Of a DNA stretch of 64,000 nt, positions 18,324 to 28,131 are shown in pieces. Numbering within the stretch: position 1 is the stretch's first letter; each line of letters opens with the position of its first letter. The notes under the pieces were generated by a model that ran no database searches, had not been told where the DNA came from, and saw only the letters and a list, made by a program, of their open reading frames with translations. The position numbers were made by a program, and so were the translations under genes. This DNA is from JBKEDC01 sp047975205 (GTDB taxonomy: Bacteria > Bacteroidota > Bacteroidia > Bacteroidales > Prolixibacteraceae): assembly GCA_047975205.1 (NCBI GenBank), contig JBKEDC010000037.1:62001-126000 (forward strand). Direction: 5' to 3'.

Positions 18324-19328
18324 ATGGATAAGAATGCGGCTTTGGCTATGATAGCAAAATACGGTTACATTATGGAAGATGTAAATCCGGAACTAAATTT
18401 AATCGATGAAATCAATCGTTTAAAGAAGGAGAAGAACGCCGTTATTCTTTGCCATTATTATGCCACCGGCGATTTGCAAGATATTGCCGACTTTATTGGC
18501 GATAGCTTACAATTGGCTAAAATGGCCGAAAAGACAGATGCTGATATTATTGTCTTTGTGGGTGTGCATTTCATGGCTGAAACAGCTAAAATTATTAATC
18601 CCGGAAAGAAAGTAATTCTTCCGGACACCAATGCCGGTTGTTCATTGGCCGACTCAGCTCCTATTAAAGAGTTTAAAGCCTTTAAAGCCCAGTATCCCGA
18701 CCATAAAGTAATTTCCTATATTAATTGTTCTGCTGATTTAAAAACAGTAACCGATATTGTTTGCACATCGTCGAATGCCGTAAAAATTGTAGAAAGTTTT
18801 CCCAAAGACCAAAGGCTTATTTTTGGCCCCGACAGAAACTTAGGAAACTATCTCAACAGTGTTACCGGGCGAGAAATGATTTTATGGGACGGTGCCTGCA
18901 TTGTTCACGAAAAATTTTCGGTAGAAAAAATCATTGCTCTCCTAGATGAACATCCCGATGCTGATTTTATTGCTCATCCGGAATGCGAAAAACCGGTATT
19001 GCTTTTAGCAAAGCACATTGGCTCTACCTCATCATTGCTCAACTATGTAAATGAGAGTTCGAAAGACACGTTTATTGTAGCTACTGAAAGCGGAATATTG
19101 CACCAAATGAATAAAGCCAATCCGGATAAAACATTTATTCCTGCTCCGGCAAACGACTCTACTTGCGCCTGCAATGATTGTGAATTTATGAAGCTAAATT
19201 CTATGCAAAAATTATATACTTGTTTGAAGTATGAATTGCCGGAAGTACAACTTGATGAGCAACTTATTGAACAAGCCAAAAAGCCAATCATCAACATGAT
19301 TGAGCTTTCTAAAAAATTAGGCATTTAA
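18324..19328 (+). CDS. nadA: Quinolinate synthase A
   Basis: Condenses iminoaspartate with dihydroxyacetone phosphate to quinolinate in de novo NAD synthesis. The protein (334 aa) shows the family's triplicated fold, with LCHYYATGDLQDIADFIGDS near residues 47-66, VFVGVHFMAETAKI, and the cluster cysteine in PDTNAGCSLAD (Cys106). Further Cys are in WDGACIVHE and the C-terminal CACNDCEFMKLN block, so three [4Fe-4S] ligands are available. It has its own promoter. The partner genes nadB and nadC are not in the window. An unrelated unknown gene starts 55 bp downstream. Confidence 0.97.
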   Translation: MDKNAALAMIAKYGYIMEDVNPELNLIDEINRLKKEKNAVILCHYYATGDLQDIADFIGDSLQLAKMAEKTDADIIVFVGVHFMAETAKIINPGKKVILPDTNAGCSLADSAPIKEFKAFKAQYPDHKVISYINCSADLKTVTDIVCTSSNAVKIVESFPKDQRLIFGPDRNLGNYLNSVTGREMILWDGACIVHEKFSVEKIIALLDEHPDADFIAHPECEKPVLLLAKHIGSTSSLLNYVNESSKDTFIVATESGILHQMNKANPDKTFIPAPANDSTCACNDCEFMKLNSMQKLYTCLKYELPEVQLDEQLIEQAKKPIINMIELSKKLGI

Positions 19329-19382
19329 TCACATTTCAATCTTAAAACTGCTTATAACTTATCCTCCAAAACTTTACATCCT

Positions 19383-20114
19383 ATGCCTTATCGTCGACTT
19401 CCCAATACTGACAAAGCTAGAATAAGAGCGATGGAGGCTGCGCTGGCTAAAGGGAAAACAACACCTAGCCACCAGCTGGCTTACAGCTACCTCACATCGT
19501 TGGATTTGCAGGCGATATATCCTGAACTTTCAGCTGCCAACACCAAGCTCAACCGAGCTAAGGAATCGCAGTTTAGCAAGTCTCGATCATATGCCGAAAC
19601 ATACCGTAAGGCGAAACTCTATGTAAGTCATTTTATGCAGGTACTTAACTTTGCCATTGCCCGAGAAGAGCTAAAACCGGAAGTTCGTTCATATTATGGA
19701 CTTAAAGTAGATTTAAAGAACATACCTACACTTATTAAAGAAGAACATATTTTCAAATGGGGAAGAAAACTCATTGATGGAGATGCTAAACGTATAGCAG
19801 CAGGAGGCACTCCGATATATAACCCTACCATTGCTATGGTGCGTGTGTATTATGAACAGTTTGAAGCTGCCTATACTAATCGCAAAGCCTTACAAAAACA
19901 AACTGATGACGCTAGTGGAGATATGCTCGATATACGCCGAAAATCAGATGAAGTTATTCTCCGGTTGTGGAATGAAACAGAAGCACATTTTAGCCATCTT
20001 CCGGAGGAACAGAAACGCACGGAAGCAGCTAAGTACGGCGTGGTTTATATTTATAGACCTAAAGAGCGGGAACGCCTGTTGGAGCAAGCAAAAAACGAAA
20101 CAATCGACGAATAA
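19383..20114 (+). CDS. Uncharacterised conserved-looking cytosolic protein
   Basis: I cannot assign a family name. The 243-residue product has no signal peptide or membrane segment and is rich in charged and aromatic residues. It starts MPYRRLPNTDKARIRAMEAA, contains helical stretches throughout, and has a compact block HIFKWGRKLIDGDAKRIAAGG at about residues 122-142. A YEQFEAAY helix follows, and the end is KERERLLEQAK. It reads as a real gene: the codon use matches its neighbours and a long frame is maintained. The helical content suggests a structural or nucleic-acid-associated role, but this is only a guess. It may be co-transcribed with nadA (55 bp gap). Confidence 0.7.
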   Translation: MPYRRLPNTDKARIRAMEAALAKGKTTPSHQLAYSYLTSLDLQAIYPELSAANTKLNRAKESQFSKSRSYAETYRKAKLYVSHFMQVLNFAIAREELKPEVRSYYGLKVDLKNIPTLIKEEHIFKWGRKLIDGDAKRIAAGGTPIYNPTIAMVRVYYEQFEAAYTNRKALQKQTDDASGDMLDIRRKSDEVILRLWNETEAHFSHLPEEQKRTEAAKYGVVYIYRPKERERLLEQAKNETIDE

Positions 20115-20171
20115 ACACAAATTCTTTTCGTTTAATAGCTTTGTTCAAATCAGATTCCGATTCAAAACTTA

Positions 20172-21104
20172 TTAACTTCGATTCATGGAACGAACCCGTT
20201 GCAAGAAGTAAACCGAAGCTGCTAATCCTACAATAGACAATACAATATAAGCGAAACTCACATCATGCCATGTTTCGGGAGCAATTGGCGATTGTTGCCC
20301 GTCAAACAAAAGACTCCCGTTATAGAATTCTAAGTATAATGCAAAAGAGTTATTGATAAAGTGCAGCCCAATACTTATCCATAAAGAACCTGAGCAGCAA
20401 ACAACATAGCCAAATAAAGCACCCAAAAGCATGCGAGGAAGAAATCCATAGAATTGCATATGAATAGCACTAAACACAGCAGCACTAATCCAAATACCCC
20501 AATGCATACTTGCCGTCCACTTGATAAATATGCGTTGTAAAGCCCCTCGAAACAGCAGCTCTTCCACCAAAGCCGGCACCACAGCTATAACGATATAATT
20601 TATCCAAGTAGGGGTGGCTGATTCATCAACCATTTTTTGAACTACATATTGCGCAAATTCTTCACTTGTTTTCATCCATTGTTCTAAAGATGACAAGGCA
20701 TGAGGGAGTACGAGCTGTTCATTCAGCAAGCCAGAAAGATTCACGATGGGAAGAGCAAACAAAAAAAGCAATAGGCAATAAATCACACCCTGCAAATGAG
20801 GTTTAGCATTTAAATACAAATATTCTGTCGGCTTTTCCGAATAACAATAGGCCATGATAAAAGACGGAATACCAAACACAAAAATAGATTGAAACACCTG
20901 CAAAAATCGAAGCAGGCTGATATAAGTTGAATTATTAAAATCTTGCGCTGCATATAACATAGTTACATTTTCATAGCCTCCGTATATAAAAATACTCAAC
21001 ACATAGGAGAGCAAAGTGCCCAACATAGCACAAACCAAAACAGTAAATACTCCCATGAGCATTTGACCGGAAGCACGCATATTTCTAAACGATAAAAACA
21101 ACAT
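20172..21104 (-). CDS. CPBP-family (CAAX protease-like) intramembrane metalloprotease
   Basis: A 310-residue membrane protein with eight hydrophobic segments. It carries the CPBP/Abi family motifs: ALVEELLFRGAL near residue 190 (the EExxxR motif), FSAIHMQFYG near 225 (second motif with catalytic His), and IGLHFINN near 258 (third His). The family includes Rce1-like type II CAAX proteases and bacteriocin-immunity proteins; bacterial members act as glutamic or metal-dependent intramembrane proteases, but the substrate here is unknown. All motif residues appear intact. A TACTTTTG promoter element (21126-21133) lies between it and the end of the preceding gene. Confidence 0.9.
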   Translation of the reverse strand: MLFLSFRNMRASGQMLMGVFTVLVCAMLGTLLSYVLSIFIYGGYENVTMLYAAQDFNNSTYISLLRFLQVFQSIFVFGIPSFIMAYCYSEKPTEYLYLNAKPHLQGVIYCLLLFLFALPIVNLSGLLNEQLVLPHALSSLEQWMKTSEEFAQYVVQKMVDESATPTWINYIVIAVVPALVEELLFRGALQRIFIKWTASMHWGIWISAAVFSAIHMQFYGFLPRMLLGALFGYVVCCSGSLWISIGLHFINNSFALYLEFYNGSLLFDGQQSPIAPETWHDVSFAYIVLSIVGLAASVYFLQRVRSMNRS

Positions 21105-21125
21105 AACTATTCTTTTTTTGCGAAC

Positions 21126-21155
21126 AAAAGTAATCTTTATTCTTCAACATCAACT
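21126..21155 (-). promoter_or_regulatory. Promoter for the CPBP protease gene
   Basis: On the minus strand GTTG (21152-21155), 18 bp, then a perfect TACTTTTG (21126-21133). It overlaps the 3' end of the upstream gene, so CPBP can be expressed independently. Confidence 0.5.
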
Positions 21156-24130
21156 ATTTGAATAAGAGCCTCTCGTTTTCTGCCATCCATCAACACTAAC
21201 AAGTCTTGTTTAAATTGATAATGACACACATAATCAGTTGATTCTATTAATGTTGCTTTTCCCGATAACAGATGTTCATTAAACACGGCATCAGCTAAAT
21301 CATAAGGAATAGAAAAATAACCCACGTTCATGGAAGTTACGTTGTGAAAAAAGTGTGAGCCCAACGAACCTTCAAGCGGAAAATCAGGCAAGCCTAATTC
21401 CACAATAATGCGAGCCCTCGATATTTCTGCCCAAGCCACAGGAATACCGGTATGCGGATCGCGCGTGCCCCATCTGCCCGGACCTATCAATATATATTCC
21501 TTTCCTTGCATTTTCTTGTTAAAATAATTCACTTCTTGGGCTATTTGCTCTGTTTTCAGCTTATTAAAATGTTTGCCCGGCACATAAATCACATCATGAA
21601 TACCTGTTAATTGCCCATTGCCCATACCATTCTTAGCATACATCAAACAGGACGACACATCTTGTTTTCCCAATTCAATATGCAATTGCTGATCGCATCG
21701 AATAAGCGGTTTGATTTGCAGAATATAGAAGGTAGGCACACCGCGCTCTCCGGCATCTAAATCGATGGCATATTCCATTTCAACGGGAGACCCCATCGCA
21801 TCACGGAAAATACGTAGTAGAAAGTTAATCGTTTCTGCTATCGGAAGCATATCGTATTTCAATAGGTTATCGAAATTAACAACCCGAGTTCCTCGTAAGG
21901 ATAAATCCGGAATAAGATCATCGTTTTTTCGATCATACACTGTTGCTACATGCTCCAACGTGCCATCTTTTTCGGCATCACGCAACTTCAGCTTAATAAT
22001 TCCGGCATCCTCACCCCCCACTATTAAATCAGGCTGACTATTGCTCATATCTAAAGCATAAAACTCTCGCTGCGAATCGCGTACTTGGTCGTTTAAACTA
22101 CTATGATTCACTTTCGGATATTTCGGACAAAAACGATAAGCAGCTTCACCACCCACCACATATCTTCCCAGTCCTAATGCTGATACGGCAAATCCATCTT
22201 CCGGTTGCATGTTCGATACCGGATAAAAATTATAGGATTGTGCTACGCCACTAATAGTAGGATAAAAACGTTCATTGTATTCATGACCTACCAGTTCCTG
22301 CACAATGACTGCCATTGATTCTTCTTCTACTTTATAATCAACTGCTTCAAAATACGCCAAAGCCGATTCGGTGAACATACTGGCATACACTAATTTTACG
22401 GCTGTTTCTAATTGGGCATAGCGCACTTCAATGTCGGGGTCATTGTTTGACAGCAAATAAGTGGCATACACACCCGCAAAGGGTTGGATGAGCGAATCTT
22501 CAAACAAACCTGAAGAACGGATAGCCAAAGGTTTCTTAATGGTGCGGACATAATCCCACAACTTAGCCCGAAGTGAAGCACTGAGTTCTGCCTCAACAAA
22601 CAAGTGTTGAATATGCTGATGGTCTTTGCTTCGATAAATAACTTCATCGAGTTCGTTTTGCTCAATAAAGTTAATAATCTCTGATGCCCCGATAATGGCT
22701 GTGGCAGGAATACGAATGTTCAATTCGGGGATAATCTCTTTAAATTGAATATTGGCAATAAAATTACAAACAAAAGCTAATCCTCTTCCTTTTCCTCCTA
22801 AAGATCCTTTCCCCATACGCACAATGTAGCGATTGTTTCCCAACAACTTTTTATTGAAATTAACTACCGTGCCTTTCAATTTATCTAAGCGAGCCGCCTT
22901 AAATGCGTTGGCACAAAATAATCGAAGTCCAGACACATCATCAAAATCATCAAAACGATACGGACGCAATCGCTCTGCCAAAGTAATTTCTCCACGAGCC
23001 ATCAGCCAAGTAGAAAAAGAATTTTGTCGGGCATGATAGCGAATACTGTCATCGGGTATTAAAGACAGTATTTCTTCAAACTGTTGAATAGTCCCGGCAT
23101 TCGTGATTGGTTTTCCGTTGCCATCTTTAAATACAAATTTTCCGAAACCTAAGCGTCGGATAATAAAGCTATGTACTTCGCGAGCTAAGCGTTCGGAATT
23201 CTTATTTATAAATTCGGCTCCTACATCTTTTGCCGTGACAGCATTAGCAACGTCGGTGCTTTGCAACATCAGTGGGATAGGATAGCATAATGTTTTCTTC
23301 ACGTAACCCAATAATTCAATACCGGCATCTTCCGCTAATGTACCGTTACGCTCAAAGCTCACATCAGAAATAACAGTAATCAAACTTTTTTTGTATTTAT
23401 CAATAAGCTTTACCGCCTCTTCATAATTACTTGCCAACAACACCTTGGGTCGGGCTCGCATCTTCAAGATTAAATCGAGCTCATCAGCCTTATCACCGGT
23501 AGCAATATCTTGCGTTTGTTTCATGACACTTGTGTAGAGCAAGGGAAGATATCTGGAATAATAGGGCACCGAATCTTCCACCAGTAAAATTACCCGTACA
23601 TTTCCAATTTGCACATCAGATTCTACATTGGTTTTATCTTCCACATATTTAATCATTGCCAAGAACACATTTGGATTACCGTTCCAGACAAATAGTCGGT
23701 CGATAGCCGAGCTGTTTTTAGCGGCTTCATGAAAATTTCGTAAGTCAGAATTATTATTTACCAGCAACAAAATAGGCAGGTCATTATTTTCAGCATATAA
23801 ATTATCGGCTATTTGTATTGGTTTTTCCTTATCGTGTCCCACCATGATAATTACCATATCAAAGCGTTTTATTTTCATTGCCCTATGTGCCTGCTCCTCG
23901 TTATTCACAGCCGTAAATCGTGGGTAAGTAAACAAATTAAGCTGAAGAAACTCGCCAAAGATCTTATCCATAAATTGCCCTTCGCGCACGATGGAATAAC
24001 TATCATACAAGGTGGCAACCAACAATACTTCTTTCACCCGATTAGGCATAAGATCTTCAAAAATATCTCGGTCTGTCTTTCTATCTTTGTATATGGAATC
24101 AAGGGTTATCTCGCGTAAGTTATTCTTCAT
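21137..24130 (-). CDS. Receiver-like / pyruvate phosphate dikinase N-domain (PPDK-N) protein
   Basis: The frame opens at 24190, but MKNNLREITLDSIYK at the ATG ending at 24130 is the most natural start (997 aa); 24148 is the alternative. The N-terminal 330 residues contain two receiver-like regions: KEVLLVATLYDSYSI, and RVILLVEDSVPYYSR ... TVISDVSFERNG ... PLMLQSTD. The second has the acidic pocket (E, D), a candidate phospho-Asp and a conserved Ser/Thr position. The C-terminal part is the PPDK/PEP synthase ATP-binding region: GKGSLGGKGRGLAFV, then IRSSGLFEDSLIQPFAG, and near the end ILIGPGRWGTRDP. The phosphohistidine swivel and PEP-binding domains of full PpsA/PpdK are absent. The function is unknown; a phosphotransfer or ATP-dependent signalling role is an inference. 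Confidence 0.85.
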   Translation of the reverse strand: MKNNLREITLDSIYKDRKTDRDIFEDLMPNRVKEVLLVATLYDSYSIVREGQFMDKIFGEFLQLNLFTYPRFTAVNNEEQAHRAMKIKRFDMVIIMVGHDKEKPIQIADNLYAENNDLPILLLVNNNSDLRNFHEAAKNSSAIDRLFVWNGNPNVFLAMIKYVEDKTNVESDVQIGNVRVILLVEDSVPYYSRYLPLLYTSVMKQTQDIATGDKADELDLILKMRARPKVLLASNYEEAVKLIDKYKKSLITVISDVSFERNGTLAEDAGIELLGYVKKTLCYPIPLMLQSTDVANAVTAKDVGAEFINKNSERLAREVHSFIIRRLGFGKFVFKDGNGKPITNAGTIQQFEEILSLIPDDSIRYHARQNSFSTWLMARGEITLAERLRPYRFDDFDDVSGLRLFCANAFKAARLDKLKGTVVNFNKKLLGNNRYIVRMGKGSLGGKGRGLAFVCNFIANIQFKEIIPELNIRIPATAIIGASEIINFIEQNELDEVIYRSKDHQHIQHLFVEAELSASLRAKLWDYVRTIKKPLAIRSSGLFEDSLIQPFAGVYATYLLSNNDPDIEVRYAQLETAVKLVYASMFTESALAYFEAVDYKVEEESMAVIVQELVGHEYNERFYPTISGVAQSYNFYPVSNMQPEDGFAVSALGLGRYVVGGEAAYRFCPKYPKVNHSSLNDQVRDSQREFYALDMSNSQPDLIVGGEDAGIIKLKLRDAEKDGTLEHVATVYDRKNDDLIPDLSLRGTRVVNFDNLLKYDMLPIAETINFLLRIFRDAMGSPVEMEYAIDLDAGERGVPTFYILQIKPLIRCDQQLHIELGKQDVSSCLMYAKNGMGNGQLTGIHDVIYVPGKHFNKLKTEQIAQEVNYFNKKMQGKEYILIGPGRWGTRDPHTGIPVAWAEISRARIIVELGLPDFPLEGSLGSHFFHNVTSMNVGYFSIPYDLADAVFNEHLLSGKATLIESTDYVCHYQFKQDLLVLMDGRKREALIQIVDVEE

Positions 24131-24190
24131 GACTTTGTTGGTTTTCATTTTCATTGGAAAGTTAAGAAAGAAAATGCCGAATAGAAACAA

Positions 24191-24753
24191 TTTCCGACAA
24201 AAATTTACACAATATCATATAAATGATCTGTAATTGTACAGACAAATGTTTCCTGCCGGTCGCCAACAAACAGTTTGAATCCGCTCGGCAAACCTATGAC
24301 AGCAAAACATCTAATAAGCAAAAACAACCTTTCCGTTACTTGAAATATAAAAACAGTTATCGTTAAACAACTAGATAAGTATCTATATATGAACAGCTAA
24401 GTCGAACAGCAATAAACTAATCATAAAATCGATGCAAATTTTGTTTGATTTTTTCAACCAAACACTTGCTTTATGTTATATTTTAATCTATTTTTGAATT
24501 AAAGAAATCGTTCTAAGACATACCTGAGATATTAAAATATATCCGCATTGATTCAAAATTGGCAGATTCAACACTTTACTTAAAACCGAGAACGCTCTTT
24601 TAGCGTAAAGACAGGCCTTGTAGTTTATGAGTTTACTCATAAATGAGTAGTTTACTACCGGTGGAAGTCTAAACGTTGTGGCACTCAAATCCTGTATTTT
24701 AGGGATTTTGCACAATTGAATTGATGCGGTTTTTTTATGCTTTCTTTTTTACT
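24191..24753. other. Divergent intergenic region
   Basis: This roughly 560 bp stretch separates the receiver-like/PPDK-N gene (-) from yfhO-like (+). I see a small palindrome ATGAGT-TT-ACTCAT near 24627-24640 and a second ATGAGTAGTTTAC repeat beside it. No convincing gene is present; short frames here have no recognisable features. Confidence 0.5.
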
Positions 24754-24761
24754 TACTTTTG
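24754..24761 (+). promoter_or_regulatory. -7 box (TACTTTTG) upstream of the YfhO gene
   Basis: A perfect TAnnTTTG, 27 bp before the ATG at 24789. It also contains the TTG that would extend the frame upstream, so the ATG is the real start. Confidence 0.5.
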
Positions 24762-24788
24762 CTTGGTATAATTCGGGCTATTAATATC

Positions 24789-27263
24789 ATGACTAAGAAA
24801 AACAAACAACTCTTATATAGTACCGCAGGAATAATTTTATTCTTTGTCGTATTATCATTTATTTATTTTTCACCTCAACTGCAAGGCAAAAAAGTTAGTG
24901 CTTCTGATAATGTCACTTGGTTGGGCATGTCGAAAGAAATTCACGATTATAAAGCCAAAACCGGCGAGCAAACACTTTGGACGAATAGTATGTTCGGAGG
25001 AATGCCTTCTTATCTTATTTCTGCATCTTATCCCGGTGAATTATTAGCCAAGATACAAGCCGTTTATTTTAATATCATACCGGCTCCTGCCGGATATATT
25101 GCTCTCGGATTCATTTGTTTTTTTATCATGTGTCTGTTACTCCGTCTAAATCGATGGACTGCTGTTATTGGAAGCTTAATGTGGGCTATGGGAAGCTATT
25201 TTTTCATTCTTATAGAATCCGGGCATAACACCAAAGTACATACTTTGATGTATATTCCGTTGGTTGTTGGCGGGGTCATTAGCACTTTCAAGGGCAGGAG
25301 CTTTGTCGGATCTGTGGTCACGGCATTGGGTTTATCATTTATGCTGACGGCTAATCATCCTCAGATGACCTATTATGCCGGTCTTATGGTTATCATCATT
25401 GGCATAGCTTATCTTATTGATGCCGTTCAAAATAAAACACTACCATCCTTTGCCAAGTCGTGTACTTTTCTCATCGTAGCATTGTTTTTAGCTGTAGGAA
25501 CTAATTATGGCAGACTGAGTACGCTAATGGAATACAACAAATATTCCACTCGGGGAAAATCAGAATTGACTACCAACACCGACAATCAAACTTCAGGTTT
25601 AGATAAAAATTATGTTTTGGAGTATAGCTATGATTTAGGTGAAGCTATAACCTCTTTCATTCCTCGATTTAAAGGTGGTGGCATGGCCGAGCCTGTTGGT
25701 GAAAACTCAGCAAGTTATGAGCTATTCAAAAAATCGCAAGGAGCAGCCCAAGCTCGCAAAACGATTCAGGCATTACCTATGTATTGGGGAAGCCAACCCA
25801 TTGCTGCAGCTCCTTTTTATTTTGGTGCAGTAGTGTTCTTTTTCTTTGTATTGGGGCTATTTATAGTCAAGGGTAAAAATAAATGGTGGATTGTAGGTGT
25901 CGTGCTATTTACTTTCTTTTTGTCATTGGGTAAAAACTTCCTGTTTTTAAGTAATTTCATGTTAGACTACTTCCCCGGATACAATAAATTTCGAGATGTA
26001 AAAAACGTCGTATTCATTCAACATTTTGCTATGGTAGTTATGGCTATGCTTGCCATTCGTGAGTTAGCATCAGGACGAACAGGTAAAGTCAAGCTGAGTC
26101 AATCTATTCTTTATAGCTGGGGAATTTTAGCCGGATTTTGCATGTTGTTTATATTGATTCCCTCATTAGCCGGAAATTTTAGTAGCCCTAATGACATCCG
26201 CTACCCTCAACAACTGGTTGATGCACTTCTAAGTGATCGTCGTTCCATGCTTCGAATCGACGCTTTCCGTTCATTAGCATTCGTCAGTTTAGCGGCAGGT
26301 ATATCATGGCTGTACCTAAAGGAAAAACTAAAAGCTTCTTACGCTTTAATTGGACTAGCCCTAATAGTGCTTGTCGATTTATGGAGCTTCGATAAAAAAT
26401 ATCTAAATGATGGCAGCTTTGTAAACGCACGACGTATAGAAGTACCTTTTACTCCGAGTTCAGCCGATCAGGCCATCTTAAAAGACACCGATGCCGATTA
26501 TCGGGTATTAAACCTTACCGTTAGCCCTTTCAACGATTCTTCTACTTCTTATTTTCACAAATCTATAGGAGGATACCATGGTGCTAAAATAGAGCGTTAT
26601 CAGGAATTATATGACCATGCTATGGGGGCTGAGATGCAACGTATCATCAACGGCTTTAAAACACCTGATTCGTTAAATCAGATTATTCAATCGGCACACA
26701 TCTTAAACATGTTGAACACACGTTATCTTATTTACAATCCGAAATCGGAGCCTATTAAAAATCCATATGCTTTAGGTAATGCTTGGTTTGTCAATGGCTT
26801 TAAGACCGTGCCGGACGCCAATGCAGAAATGGCGGCTATTCAAAATTTTGATCCGGAATCAGAAGCCATTGTTGACCAACGTTTTGCTGAACAATTGAAA
26901 GAAATAAGCAATAACATAGGACATACATCTGATATTAAACTCATCAGCTATGAACCTAACCATTTGCAATACACTGCTCATGTAAATGGGGGGACAGGAT
27001 TAGCTGTATTCTCAGAAATATATTATCCGGCAGGTTGGAATGCATACGTTGATGGGAAGCTTGTAAAACATCTATGTGCAGACTATGTGCTTCGTGCCTT
27101 ACCCATTCCGGAGGGAGAACATCATATCGATTTTAAGTTTGAACCGAGGACATTCATTATGGGCAGTAAAATTTCATTAGTCAGTTCTCTTCTGCTTATT
27201 TTGGCTGTGCTAGCTGCTATTTTTGTAACCACAAAAAAGGAGAAAATACATGAAGAGGAATAA
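24789..27263 (+). CDS. YfhO-family multi-pass membrane protein
   Basis: The 824-residue protein starts at the ATG after a Bacteroidetes -7 box. About 12 hydrophobic segments are seen, plus a large extracytoplasmic domain near residues 560-790. The family (YfhO, COG4485) is a GT-C-like membrane protein. In Firmicutes YfhO transfers sugar to lipoteichoic acid, but the donor and acceptor in Bacteroidetes are not established. The N-terminal motif WLGMSKEIHDYKAKTGEQ and GGMPSYLI are typical of the Bacteroidetes members. It overlaps ftsX by 14 bp. It may glycosylate a surface polymer; this is an inference from the family. Confidence 0.87.
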   Translation: MTKKNKQLLYSTAGIILFFVVLSFIYFSPQLQGKKVSASDNVTWLGMSKEIHDYKAKTGEQTLWTNSMFGGMPSYLISASYPGELLAKIQAVYFNIIPAPAGYIALGFICFFIMCLLLRLNRWTAVIGSLMWAMGSYFFILIESGHNTKVHTLMYIPLVVGGVISTFKGRSFVGSVVTALGLSFMLTANHPQMTYYAGLMVIIIGIAYLIDAVQNKTLPSFAKSCTFLIVALFLAVGTNYGRLSTLMEYNKYSTRGKSELTTNTDNQTSGLDKNYVLEYSYDLGEAITSFIPRFKGGGMAEPVGENSASYELFKKSQGAAQARKTIQALPMYWGSQPIAAAPFYFGAVVFFFFVLGLFIVKGKNKWWIVGVVLFTFFLSLGKNFLFLSNFMLDYFPGYNKFRDVKNVVFIQHFAMVVMAMLAIRELASGRTGKVKLSQSILYSWGILAGFCMLFILIPSLAGNFSSPNDIRYPQQLVDALLSDRRSMLRIDAFRSLAFVSLAAGISWLYLKEKLKASYALIGLALIVLVDLWSFDKKYLNDGSFVNARRIEVPFTPSSADQAILKDTDADYRVLNLTVSPFNDSSTSYFHKSIGGYHGAKIERYQELYDHAMGAEMQRIINGFKTPDSLNQIIQSAHILNMLNTRYLIYNPKSEPIKNPYALGNAWFVNGFKTVPDANAEMAAIQNFDPESEAIVDQRFAEQLKEISNNIGHTSDIKLISYEPNHLQYTAHVNGGTGLAVFSEIYYPAGWNAYVDGKLVKHLCADYVLRALPIPEGEHHIDFKFEPRTFIMGSKISLVSSLLLILAVLAAIFVTTKKEKIHEEE

Positions 27264-28119
27264 ACAATCGACGTTCCGAGTTCTTCGTTCCTATGTTACT
27301 TCTACCGTAAGCATATCTTTAGTGCTCTTTTTGGTGGGATTAATGTCGTTGCTTATCTCAAATACAAATCGACTATCAGATTATGTACAGGAACACATCG
27401 GATTCACATTGATACTACAAGACAGTGTAAATGATGCTGATGTTCTTCGACTGCAAAAGAAGCTTAGTGCCACACCGTATGTAAAAGAAAGTGAATATAT
27501 CAATAAAGATCAAGCTGCACAAAAATTATCGGCTGACTTAGGGGAAGACTTTGTTCAATTTTTAGGATTCAATCCATTATTTTCCTCTATTGAGCTTAAA
27601 ATAAGACCTAAATATATGACTCCGGAATATCTACCTGTTCTTGAGCAAGTCTTTCTGGATTATGCAGAAGTGAAAAATGTGAATTATCAACAAGATTTAG
27701 TAGAAGTAATACATGATAACGTGCAAAAGCTAGGTCTTTTTTTATTGAGTTTTACCCTGTTGTTATCAATCATTTTTATTGTTTTAATCAATAATACAAT
27801 ACGCATAAGCATGCATAATCAACGCTTCACCATTAACACAATGAAATTAGTTGGAGCTACTCATTCATTCATCAGGAAACCTTTCATTCACCGTAGTTTG
27901 CTGTCGGGAATCATTGGTGCACTCATTGCCATAGTACTAATATTACTTTTATTATTATCATATCAAGATAATCTAAATATAGCCTTTCAGATAAATACCA
28001 TAGACAGCACCGTTATTACTATTGGAGTAATTCTTATCTTTGGCAGCTTAATTGCAACAGTATCCACTTATTTCTCTGTTAACAAGTATCTCCACATGAA
28101 ATATGAGGAGTTATTTTAA
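27250..28119 (+). CDS. ftsX: Cell division ABC transporter permease FtsX
   Basis: The 289-residue protein has four membrane segments: one near residues 21-43, a periplasmic ECD to about 165, then three. The ECD shows the FtsX pattern LQKKLSATPYVKESEYINK, then GFNPLFSSIELKIRPKY. With FtsE it activates cell-wall hydrolases at the septum. It starts inside the last codons of the YfhO gene, so translation is coupled. FtsE is not adjacent, as is common in Bacteroidetes. The next gene, a DUF3098 protein, is 12 bp downstream. Confidence 0.93.
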   Translation: MKRNKQSTFRVLRSYVTSTVSISLVLFLVGLMSLLISNTNRLSDYVQEHIGFTLILQDSVNDADVLRLQKKLSATPYVKESEYINKDQAAQKLSADLGEDFVQFLGFNPLFSSIELKIRPKYMTPEYLPVLEQVFLDYAEVKNVNYQQDLVEVIHDNVQKLGLFLLSFTLLLSIIFIVLINNTIRISMHNQRFTINTMKLVGATHSFIRKPFIHRSLLSGIIGALIAIVLILLLLLSYQDNLNIAFQINTIDSTVITIGVILIFGSLIATVSTYFSVNKYLHMKYEELF

Positions 28120-28131
28120 ATAAAGTTCATT

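Noticed and set aside
24488..24715. 75-codon frame (-) in the gap before the YfhO gene
   Set aside because: No signal, domain or codon pattern; it lies in the divergent regulatory gap.
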